Shown: in pieces, positions 1 through 8,059 of the stretch
How the letters are laid out: every line of letters begins with the position of its first letter
How positions within the stretch are numbered: position 1 is the first letter of the stretch
Assembly: GCA_018524725.1 (NCBI GenBank)
Contig: JAEUWP010000253.1
Span: 1 to 17,115 of the forward strand
DNA from: Podaxis mareebaensis
Lineage: Eukaryota; Basidiomycota; Agaricomycetes; Agaricales; Agaricaceae
Length of the DNA stretch: 17,115 nt
Direction of reading: 5' to 3'
Notes under the pieces: generated by a model
Told to the model about the DNA's origin: nothing
Database searches by the model: none
Seen by the model: only the letters and a program-made list of their open reading frames with translations
Made by a program: the position numbers and the translations under genes

Positions 1-583
1 GAAGGTGGAGGGAGGTGATGTTAGGGAAAGAGCGGAGGAGCAGGGTCATATCGGAGAAAGATTCGAAGAGGAGGGAGGCGAGAGTTAGGGAATTTGGTGC
101 GATCCAAGACCTGGCCGTATGAAACAATTGATTGAATGCGAGGCGGAGTGGTTCGCGGATCAGAGTGGGCTTTGGAGGTTTTCCTTGGTTTCCCCCTGTA
201 ATGGTGATTGACGTTGGACGGAGATATTTTAGAATATCTGAGAATAGGTTTTGCAGTGCGAAGCTGGATATATATACTGTCGGTTTTGCCTCGGGAATCA
301 CGAATTTGATCTCTCGCGCGATTTGGTGGAAGCTACATATCGGAGAGGCAATCAAGTTCGCGAAGGAACGTAGGTCTTCGGGAGTACATCTGAGTGTGAT
401 ATGGGAGAAGGTGAGGGAGCGGCTCGCGGGAATCCAGCTTTTGCACACGAGGCTGCAGGCGAGGAGGGTGGCTCTGGCTTGTTTGTTTGCTGATTTGTTG
501 GTTGAGGTGGGGGCGGGGTTTATAGGAGTGGCGCATTTGTGGATGATTAGGTCTGTGAGTTCTGGTGGGACGTATGGCACCAT
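1..583 (-). CDS. F-box-like protein, N-terminal part (gene continues past the left edge)
   Basis: An uninterrupted reading frame of 194 codons starts at ATG 583-581 (context ACAACCATGG, good for a eukaryotic start) and is still open at base 1. The first 60 residues have the form of an F-box: VPPELTDLIIHKC, then a polar insert, then LLACSLVCKSWIPASRSLTF, the usual 'LxxCSLVCKxW' core. Further on come FSDILKYLRPTSITI and SFSDMTLLLRSFPNITSLHL, leucine-rich patterns typical of the large F-box families of Agaricomycetes. Such proteins are usually SCF ubiquitin-ligase substrate adaptors, but the substrate of this one cannot be told. The C-terminus is missing from the window. No intron is needed in the visible part. 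Plus-strand and other minus-strand open frames here are shadows. Confidence 0.8.
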   Translation of the reverse strand, partial: MVPYVPPELTDLIIHKCATPINPAPTSTNKSANKQARATLLACSLVCKSWIPASRSLTFSHITLRCTPEDLRSFANLIASPICSFHQIAREIKFVIPEAKPTVYISSFALQNLFSDILKYLRPTSITITGGNQGKPPKPTLIREPLRLAFNQLFHTARSWIAPNSLTLASLLFESFSDMTLLLRSFPNITSLHL

Positions 584-1279
584 GGTTGTAGTATGGATCA
601 CAGGGATCTGAACTTGCAGGGGATGTGTACCCGGAACGGGGAACGGGATGGGATGGAAGTGTAGATTAGGTGGTGTCGACCAGCTCCTTGCCGGTAGTAC
701 GTCTGGAATCGGGATTAGGCAGGTGGATCAAGCGTATAGACGGGCGAAAGAGGTGGAAGACTAAGAAACAGTGAAGGGTGTGTAGAGTGCGTATCTAGTC
801 TAGCCTTAAGGCGCCTACAACGTGTCGTCCTGCTGGTTCTAACTCGAATCTTTCTCATAAATATTTTTGAGCCCTGTAGTCGCGTGTGTAGTGTGGAAGA
901 CCAAAGCAATTCTGATGCGCGCTCGGTCTGGTGGGTTCGGGTCAATGTTAGTGAAGTAGCATCCAAAAATATGGACTCGGTATTTTGTTGGTATTATGGG
1001 GGGAAGACTAATGTCATTCGATTTGCGATCGCCACGGCCCCGGGGGGAAGTTAACCCATGGATCATGATGTGGGTATGATAGCGATGATACAGAGGTCAA
1101 GGTTAGATCCCGACTTTCAATTCTCAACGAATAGAATGTTGTAAGAGCATCATGTACTATACATGACCTAATAGAGCACATAAACGAACATGTGAGTAGA
1201 CCCCTATAGACATTAGTAGATTGTATTAAACAAGTTCCAAAAAAAACAAGCAGAGTATAACAGAATGAAAGCTAGCTCA
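584..1279. other. Intergenic stretch between F-box gene start and P450 3' end
   Basis: This holds the promoter side of the F-box gene (584 to roughly 800) and the 3' flank of the P450 gene (roughly 1080-1279, AT-richer). The short open frames here have biased, unconvincing composition and I see no conserved domain, clear TATA box or RNA gene. Confidence 0.5.
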
Positions 1280-1791
1280 TTACCCCGTAAGCTCAGAGTT
1301 ACGAATAAGGACTTTCGCTGCCTTTGAGCGTGGAGTGATCCTGCATGGGAACTTAACGGGATACCTAGAGATACGACTTAGCAACAGCACCCACACATGT
1401 AGAGAACGTACGAGATCAGTCCGTCTGTATACTCGGGCTTAAGTTTTATTTCGTTACCATCACCATCAAGCCCGGGTCTGATGTCATACACTGCTAACAC
1501 ATGTGCAATGATCGAGAACAGTGATTCGTCACTGAAGAAACGCCCAGGGCAGATTCTCCTTCCGTAACCGAAAGCGGCAGCGGATGGATCATGAACCGCT
1601 GGATCGACCGCGCCATCTTTCAAGTAACGATCTGGGATGTATTCTTCAGGGTCCTTGAAAACTTGTGGATCGCGCAGGATGGCCCTGAAGACCCATGGGT
1701 TATATTGGCTATGACGATGTTTCAAGGAAACACTGACGAACCAGATGCTTCCAATGACTAGGGTTCCCTTGGGAATGTAATAGCCATTGTA

Positions 1792-1815
1792 CAGTCGCCT
1801 CTGTCTTAACCCATA
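1792..1815 (+). repeat. Left terminal inverted repeat of the transposon
   Basis: 24 bp, identical as reverse complement to 2648-2671. It begins CAGTCGCC and ends TTAACCCATA. The base pair just outside (1790-1791) is the TA target duplication. Confidence 0.95.
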
Positions 1816-1837
1816 GTAGTTGGTGGAAGGTCCGAGC

Positions 1838-1866
1838 TATGGGTTATGACAGAGTATGGGTTATGA
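1838..1866 (+). repeat. Subterminal direct repeat, left copy (two TATGGGTTA motifs)
   Basis: 29 bp made of two TATGGGTTA motifs 17 bp apart. It matches 2615-2643 at 28 of 29 bases in the same orientation. The motif is also the inner end of the right terminal repeat and recurs at 2537-2545. Subterminal motif arrays of this sort often bind the transposase; that role is inferred. Confidence 0.75.
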
Positions 1867-1972
1867 GAGAGATGCGAAAAAAATGGTATTAGAAAATTGA
1901 TTAAAATTCTGATTAAATTTACTTAGCCATGGTAGTTACCTACGACGTTGAAAACAAGTTGTTCTGAACGTT

Positions 1973-2338
1973 CTAGTTCCCATATTTAACGAAATAATCA
2001 TCAATCTGTGTCTCTATCAAGTTAGCTGTCTCCTCTAAGCGAAGTTCATGATTAAAAGCAAGCAATAATTGTTCCAGCTTACGAGAGAATGGATGGGATG
2101 TTGCGAGGTAATTACTCACGAGAGTGGAAGCCTGCAAAAGATCTTTGCGACAAGGGGGTTCAATAGCTGAGTCATCCTCCAATGTGTCGTCCTCTCCGCC
2201 ATTGATCTCGCTGATCTCCTGCATCCTGCGTGATTCCGCCACTGCGTTGAAAATTTCTTCTTGTTCCATCATCAATTCCCCTTTGCTCGTGGTCAGGGTT
2301 GTGGAAGTATTTCTCGCTTGAGCAATGTGTAGCCCTTC
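1973..2338 (-). pseudogene. C-terminal remnant of a pogo/Tigger-type transposase
   Basis: The open frame bounded by a TGA at 2341-2339 and a stop at 1975-1973 reads ARNTSTTLTTSKGELMMEQEEIF, an acidic stretch, then DLLQASTLVSNYLATS, LLLAFNHELRLEETAN and TQIDDYFVKYG. The tail resembles the C-terminus of CENP-B/pogo/Tigger transposases: an acidic linker, a helix on the 'ALxxLDxLxxFL' pattern, then a 'TxITDFF'-like end. A second minus-strand frame, about 2480-2316, runs into it one frame off (KSSPTLVQILEKGYTLLKRE) and may be the preceding part after a frameshift. There is no ATG of its own, no DDE catalytic region and no helix-turn-helix. It lies wholly inside the transposon and cannot make an active enzyme. 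The family call rests on pattern resemblance only. Confidence 0.6.
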
Positions 2339-2614
2339 TCAAGAATTTGAACGAGTGTAGGACTAGACTTAGTAAGGGGCATAATAGATGTGAAATCTTT
2401 ACAGAATGACAGTTCGACTTCTGAATTTCCTCCCGGTTCCCAGGTTACGATGACGAAACGCCCAAACGTTACTATCCTAATGTGCTATAATACTATTTAT
2501 GGCAGTGGGCGCTATGGGGTTTCGAGCCGAAATAGCTATGGGTTATGGGGTATCAGGGAGTTATGGGTTTTTGCTTACAAATCCCTGCGAACGAACTTCG
2601 TCACATGGAAATCC

Positions 2615-2643
2615 TATGGGTTATTACAGAGTATGGGTTATGA
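2615..2643 (+). repeat. Subterminal direct repeat, right copy
   Basis: 29 bp, 28 identical to 1838-1866, lying just inside the right terminal repeat. The single difference is a T in place of G at the eleventh base. Confidence 0.75.
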
Positions 2644-2647
2644 CAGG

Positions 2648-2671
2648 TATGGGTTAAGACAGAGGCGACTG
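2648..2671 (-). repeat. Right terminal inverted repeat of the transposon
   Basis: Perfect 24-bp reverse complement of 1792-1815. The TA target duplication follows at 2672-2673, and the P450 exon resumes there on the minus strand. Confidence 0.95.
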
Positions 2672-4234
2672 TATTCATCGGCACTTGTGGAGGAATGGCC
2701 AAACCCTAACGCCCTGTGTGAACGAAGTGGCAAGACAGCTTGGTATGACGTTACCTATAGGTGTAACAGGATGCCAACGCATAGTTTCTTTCACCATGGC
2801 ATTAACGTAGGGTAACGAGGGGCGATCGTGAAACTCAGGAAGACGGCCCTGAAGGACTGCGTCAAGTTCGGCTTGAGCTTTCTTTTGGACTTCCGGGTAT
2901 AAACACATCGCGAGGAAGAACGTCTGTACTGCAGAGACGGTCTGGCGGTGCCATTACACAGGTCAGCAAGAATTGAGTGAATTATAGGAGAAGGCGTTTA
3001 CAGTATCGGCCCCACCTACAATATAGATGAGCCTTTGAAAATTAGGGGCAGTTTGAAAAATGACCAACCAGCATAGGCCACAGCACATGTACCCCTAGCA
3101 ATCGCTTCTTCTTCCATACGATCAGGGTGTCCCTCTTCAGGTAAACTTTCGATTAGTTGGGTACAGATCGAGGGAATAGCATTTCCTTCTTTCTGTGGGG
3201 GCAGTGGGGCACAAGGACAATGGTAGTATAAATAACTCTCACCATCTGCTCTTTGACTAGCTCAAATGGCTCATTAGACACCTTATAGTTTAAATCCCGA
3301 TAATGTTTAGCTTTGCGCTTCCAACCTGCACCTGGAAGCCAACTCGGGACGTATTTCATCATCGGAAATACATCGACAAGGAAGCGTCCCGGGGTTCCTG
3401 CTTCGACAATACCTTGGAGGGCCTCCTCAACGTTTTTGATGTATTTATCATCCCAGTCTTTGACCGTAATACCATATGAAACCAAGATCGTTGTCGCAAA
3501 CGTCCTGCGTCTTGCTGTTACTTCATGGGTTCGTAGTTCGGCGTTGTTTTTACTCACAGGCGAATGATACTCATAAATTCATCAGGGGACTCAAGGAGAT
3601 TTCGGAGGAAGGCGCGAGCACTAGAAGTCTGAATGGGCCTGTATCTGCTCACCACGTTCGAGTTGAAATGATCGTGGAATGTACGACGATGGCGGCGCCA
3701 CCATGAACCATAAGGCATCATTGCCATGTTGAAATCCCACCCCATGCTAGAAATGCAAGGTCTCAATTGAAGTCAATGTTCAATGCACGAATGGCTTACA
3801 GGTCAACGATCATAGGCATGGGTGGGCGATCAGAGTAATTGTTCGAACGTTTCTCGAAAACGTCATATGTCTTCTCCAGGCTTCCCAAGATCAAGAAGCC
3901 ATGTCCCAGAATGTTGAGATAAATCATATCGCCTGTGGATCAGCCGATGAGGCAATCCCAGGGTTAAGCAGGATAGCAGTAGCACTGACCGTATATCTTG
4001 AACCAATCGTTATACACAAGCCATGGTTTATGGAGAGGAAGGTCGAAAAGGTTCCCCATGATGGGGTATCCCTTCGGTCCAGGAGGCAATGGAAGGCGAT
4101 TTGGGTTTGCTCTTCGTTCACGGACATACGTATCCAGCCACCGCACGACAATGAGACAACCAGCCGAGAGCATAAGAAGATGGGAAAATGAGTTCATGAT
4201 GCACACCTAAGGGAACATGAAACGACCTCAAGGA

Positions 4235-4241
4235 TTATATA
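4235..4241 (-). promoter_or_regulatory. TATA box of the P450 gene
   Basis: TATATAA on the minus strand, 38 bp upstream of the P450 ATG at 4197. The spacing fits a short 5' leader. The TAA of this box is also the stop of a coding-like frame that ends at 4235. Confidence 0.45.
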
Positions 4242-4343
4242 GGTCCAATTTGCTCGAGGCGGTCATACACGATGTTCTTCCAGTACTTATCAATGTGGTG
4301 CCGTTTCATGAGAGCGATTTCCTGTTTCCTGGTCAGGATTTTA
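4235..4343 (-). pseudogene. Possible last exon of an unidentified upstream gene
   Basis: After a possible acceptor (TGTGCAG, 4350-4344) a frame of 35 codons runs KILTRKQEIALMKRHHIDKY, then WKNIVYDRLEQIGPI and TAA. The composition is like a genuine C-terminal helix, rich in K, R, H, Y and W, but I do not recognise the family. The frame ends only 37 bp before the P450 ATG, on the same strand. Further upstream (4425-5620, minus) only broken coding pieces are found, so this is more likely the tail of a decayed gene than of a working one. It could also be a chance open stretch. Confidence 0.25.
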
Positions 4344-4424
4344 CTGCACATCAGTGAAGTTGACACGAAAAAGAGTAACAGTCTTAACAAGCGTCACGTA
4401 CGAAGTGACCTTGGTGGTGACAGT

Positions 4425-4783
4425 TCATTCATTCATGTGACAGGAATGGGTAGCGATTGAATGGACGGGAGGTTGAGACGGTTCACAAGCAATCCGCATT
4501 TCTATACATCCAGGTACAATGAATAGCGCCACCAACTTGTTAGGAGTGAGATTGAATCCAAATAGAACGGGTGGTTCATTTTGCGGGGTGACGTTGACAA
4601 TGGTGTTTGTTGCAAACGATGCTTTCAGATCTTGGATTCCCGTTCCCCCCAAGTTTGTTACCCCAGGACATAGGCACTGTGCGAGGAGACCAGCTCTTCA
4701 AGAGTCAAGAGAATGATAGAAAACTTTGCCAGTATGGAGATGCTGTCGTAATAATTTGCCATGTCAGTGCCAAAGACAATGCG
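4425..4783 (-). pseudogene. Decayed coding fragment, hydrophobic, unidentified
   Basis: Two adjacent minus-strand frames have protein-like composition and join with a one-base shift at about 4661. The first (4783-4658) reads RIVFGTDMANYYDSISILAK, then a hydrophobic stretch FSIILLTLEELV, and stops at TAA. The second (4661-4425) reads VTNLGGTGIQDLKASF, then NTIVNVTPQN and FGFNLTPNKLVALFIVP. Neither has a start of its own. The junction 'AYVLG/VTNLGG' would read through if one base were restored, which suggests a frameshifted remnant. I do not recognise the family; a membrane or secreted protein is possible from the hydrophobic runs. It may belong with the exon at 4235-4343. Confidence 0.3.
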
Positions 4784-6191
4784 AAGAATTCATCGCGCTC
4801 AGTTGATTCGGCGTACCCAGGCTATTGGGACAGCACCCGAATGGAGTGTCTCGTGTCAAGATTGAGATTGGCAGAGCAGGAGGAATGTTGAATACCGATC
4901 AAGTATGCATGTTCACATCCGCTTCCACCTGGGCGTTTTACAATAAATGATATTCAAGCCTTGAGTTCAGTAGGATCCCAGCTCCCTGGGTGAGATTACA
5001 GTGGCGTCTTCCGGGCTTGGGCTTGACGGTAGCTTTTCTCGGCAGTTTCACTTGACTCGGCCTAGTCATTGGTTATCCTCAAGAGAATATATTGTTCGTT
5101 CAGTAAGTAGCATTCTGGTTTCAGTGGAAACCAATTCACAGTAAGTTGTGATGGGTGCATGCCTCCCGTATTAAGTCCGTACAAACCGTGTAAGAACCAT
5201 TAGTCACTCCGGTGTCAATGTACCAAACAGGAAACACGGAACGACCCAAGGAAGTTCGCCCAGATGTAGTCGGCACTCGATGTTTAACAGTCATCATTCG
5301 AATTACGTTCGACGGAGTTGATCTAACTGGAAGGCGCCAAGGTCGCAACATCAGCAATTTTTGACCTTCCCGTAACAACCACCTTCAGCACCTGGGCACG
5401 TCTCATGGAGATCTCCTTGTTTGATATTATTTCATTGGCAGACGGCGTTGAGTTTCCCTTTAGCAGTACAACTTGTAAGATTCGAGGACAAGCTCTCGCA
5501 CCGGGTCGAAGACCAAGGAAATGGTCAGAACGGATGTGATATAATCCAGCCGGCCAGATGGTGCTTGGTTAGATCAGCGACAGCCTGGTTGAGGATAGGG
5601 AAAGTCTGAAGGGATGTAAATGAAGGAAGTGCTCAACACGCCGTATGCATTTCTCGCGAGGCAACATTTGTTTGACGTGGCGTCATGGATTGCTCATAAC
5701 TCGTGCAGGTAAAGAATCTCATAGTCTGACGAGGAGAGCGTCTGTTCACAGGAAGGTTTGCGGGTGCTTAAATTCACTCAGATTCATTTGTGCCTGGACT
5801 GACCATTCGCCACACAATTTCATTACACTCAAACGTCCAGATACTCTCAATCTCGCACCACTCTCGTTGAAGTTCACAACCAATGGTTAATCATCGAGGA
5901 AGGAAGGGAAGGACCATAACTTGCAACACACAGCATCAACGGACAAGGTGAACAGTGAAATGGGACAGGCACAGAATCCTTCAATTGAGAGAACTCAGAG
6001 CGACAAACACGTTTCAACTTTTCACTACACAATTTATATTCCTGGAATTCTTGGTATGCACCAGTATTGCTTGGGACAAGAGTCGAGGCCAATATGAAAA
6101 TTAAGCAGGGCAGAAATAAACACCAGGACAAACACCATTCCCTCACACTGTCATGTACAATAAAAACGGGCGCAGACCACAAAATCAACAA
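4784..6191. other. Long stretch without an intact gene; scattered coding-like remnants on the minus strand
   Basis: No intact gene is visible. Minus-strand pieces with protein-like composition are: about 5620-5470 (FPILNQAVADLTKHHL shifting frame to YITSVLTISLVFDPVRELVL), about 5510-5320 (LKGNSTPSANEIISNKEISM and VVVTGRSKIADVATLAPSS, then TAG), 5240-5136 (WYIDTGVTNGSYTVCTDL), and about 5887-5750 (VNFNESGARLRVSGRLSVMK, ending in TGA). Each is short, in a different frame and bounded by stops. I read them as debris of one or more decayed genes, unidentified. No repeat structure, tRNA or clear promoter was seen. Confidence 0.35.
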
Positions 6192-7620
6192 TCAACTTTC
6201 CTGCTGCTCAACGAACGCCGTCACGGCAGGCGGTGCAGGTGCAGGCATAGATACAGATACCCTCGCTGAAGCCACAGTAGTAGTCGTCCCCGGACTTACA
6301 CCATCCGCATTCACACCAACACCTGGCGCATGGTTTTGTCCTCCACCAGCATTGGCATACAACGTGCTTAAATTTGCGAGAAGTGGAAAGGTCGCAGGAT
6401 TGGCAAGAATAGAAGTTGGTATCAAGTTCTGTAGGAACGTCTGGTTGCTGGGCGGACACTCCAAAACTCCAAGGACGATGTAATCGGTAAACGGTCGGTT
6501 CCGTATTTGCATTGGGACTTGTGCTTGAGGCGTGGAAGTGGCCGGAAGGATGGCTACAGGCGTTGGCGTTGATGTCGTTAATGAAGTGTAGGGGCGGCGT
6601 TGGTGTGGGTATCGTTGAGGGTGTGCTCGATCCAGATGTGGGTAAGGGATGAGAGTATGATATGGTTAATGGAAGGGGGATATTGATGACAGTATTGACG
6701 TTGTTGCGGGATTTTCTGCTGATGGTTGATTAGGCGCTGGTTCATTCGCAGTATTCGTAGTCGTCGTATTGGATACACTCCCTATTGACGTTCCTGGCCC
6801 CATTGGCGAGCCCCGTTTTCCAGCGTAGGGTAAGACTCGGGCTGTAGTCCAGAAGAACGAATCGTACGTCAAAGACGTAGAATTGAAGTTCGACATATCC
6901 TTCGCCGTCAGTGATGCCATATTCCTATGACCTGGGGGAGGTTTCTTGGTCTTGGAGGCCGACGCTGGGGTTGACGTAGCGAAAATTGGACTGGGACTGG
7001 GACTGGGACTGGGGCTCTCAGCGGTGAATGGCAATGACGTTGGAAGCTGAGCGGGTTATTGTGGTAGAGAGAATGCAGATGTGTTGCTCGCTAGTGGAGA
7101 GGTGGAGACAACAGCAACCTGGACAAGGGATTGGATACTGTGGAGCTATTGGCAGCCACATGTCCATTCTGCGAAAGGACATGAATTGAAGATTGTGCGT
7201 CGATGTTTGGACAAGCGTATTCGAGTTTGTGATGTCTGAGAGGAATCAGCCTCAGTTGGCGTAAGCAGGACTAAAAGCGATCGACATGTTCTGTGAGTCG
7301 AGCGAAGTCTGAAACGGAGGCGCTGTAAGTGCTGGTGCTCTTATGGCAAGGCTATCCTTGCCTGAACTATTTTCTTGGCTCGAGCCGTCCGGAGCGGTGT
7401 CCAAAGTAGAACATCAGCTTAGGAAGTTGAATTATGATTTATATGATGGATCAGAAGACCTGGGTGGTGACGAAGAGCCAAAAGTGTCGCTTTTAGTAGC
7501 ACCTAGGAAAGTGGTTGAAGTTGGGTATGGTTTTGGCCCTTGTTGATGCGAGTGGTGGAAATAGAGATTTTCCACTCCGTTAAGGTTCTGTCTGCACTGT
7601 ACGTAACACGTAACACCCAA
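6192..7620 (-). pseudogene. Ser/Thr/Pro-rich protein pseudogene, unidentified
   Basis: The minus strand keeps coding composition for about 1.4 kb but is broken. Frame one, from about 7620, reads GPKPYPTSTTFLGATKSD and SDPSYKS, hits TAA (7434-7432) and TGA (7416-7414), continues through DTAPDGSSQENSSGKDSLA, and stops at TGA 7254-7252. A second frame, from about 7134, reads VSTSPLASNTSAFSLPQ, stops at TAA 7058-7056, then carries on with SPSPSPSPSP, KTKKPPPGHRNMASLTAKDM and SLTYDSFFWTT to TAA 6668-6666. A last piece reads RPFTDYIVLGVLECPPSN, then SILANPATFPLLANLSTLYA, and ends at TGA 6194-6192. Several stops sit where CAA or CGA would fit. Low-complexity S/T/P regions around short conserved blocks suggest a nuclear or regulatory protein, but I cannot name it. 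Sequencing error is a less likely explanation, because the neighbouring P450 exons and NLR gene read cleanly. Confidence 0.5.
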
Positions 7621-8059
7621 AGGTCAGTGCTGGGCGCTCAGCGTTGATGTAAATTCAAAGATCAAAGCAAACCACGCACCCAACCATGCTCAACCTTCAG
7701 CCTTCAATCGTGCATACCGCAACCGCCTTGAGAGCTAGATAGCACGAGGCACCTCAATCTTGTCCAGTTGCACCAACGAAAGAAACCATTGATATGATCG
7801 TCGAATCTGTAAACTGGGAGATAAGAAGTGCGATCGTGACACTCCGGTTCGGCCGTATAGCCAGCAAGAGAAAAACGTGTTTCTGCGTCGACAGCGTTGA
7901 TGGAGGCCACCACGAAGCGGGAGTCGAGCTTGGCTCTATTCCATTTGGACAAGCGTATGTCCCTCCTGACGAGTTGATTGGGAGCAAATTCTGATCTTTG
8001 GGTACGATTAGGGAAAGGCAATCCGCCGAATGCGTCGGTGACAGCGAAGGATGTGAAAA
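7621..8059. other. No gene recognised
   Basis: Open frames of 66-125 codons overlap on both strands here (for example minus 8081-7704 and plus 7794-7994), but none has a convincing domain, start context or flanking splice pattern. It may hold the 5' flanks of the divergent remnants on either side. Confidence 0.4.

Larger units (their letters stand above)
1792..2671 (-). mobile_element. Non-autonomous pogo/Tigger-like (Tc1-mariner superfamily) DNA transposon, 880 bp
   Basis: The element is bounded by 24-bp perfect terminal inverted repeats starting CAGTCGCCTCTGTCTT and flanked by TA on both sides (1790-1791 and 2672-2673). Leaving out the element and one TA restores the P450 frame exactly (DEYNGYYIPKGT), which fixes both ends to the base. 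A CAGT start and TA target duplication are typical of Tc1/mariner/pogo elements. Inside lies the C-terminal part of a pogo/Tigger-type transposase on the minus strand, but at 880 bp there is no room for the DNA-binding and DDE domains, so it would need a transposase supplied from elsewhere. Several TATGGGTTA motifs cluster near both ends. Confidence 0.9.
1280..4197 (-). pseudogene. Cytochrome P450 monooxygenase, ten exons, disrupted by a transposon in exon 8
   Basis: Exons (minus): 4197-3990, 3932-3800, 3746-3558, 3510-3243, 3192-3069, 3015-3002, 2941-2755, 2705-2672 joined to 1789-1742 when the insertion and one TA are left out, 1684-1412, 1364-1280. They sum to 1,563 nt, 520 residues plus stop. 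All nine introns are GT..AG and 47-60 bp. Visible hallmarks: N-terminal membrane anchor (about 3-20), Pro-rich hinge LPLPPGPKGYP, C-helix WWRRHRR, I-helix GGADTT (308-313), ExxR as ETMR (364-367), heme loop FGYGRRICPG with Cys447. It would be an ER-bound fungal class II monooxygenase, related in style to the O-methylsterigmatocystin oxidoreductase-like P450s of basidiomycetes; substrate unknown. The transposon splits Tyr codon 386, and reading into it meets a TAA after 12 further codons, before the heme loop, so the present allele should be null unless the element is spliced or excised. Confidence 0.9.

Noticed and set aside
132..611. Plus-strand frame of 159 codons
   Set aside because: Shadow of the minus-strand F-box gene, which has a recognisable domain and a good start.
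2390..2815. Plus-strand frame of 141 codons over the right end of the transposon
   Set aside because: It crosses the transposon boundary into antisense P450 exon sequence and mostly reads the TATGGGTTA motifs.
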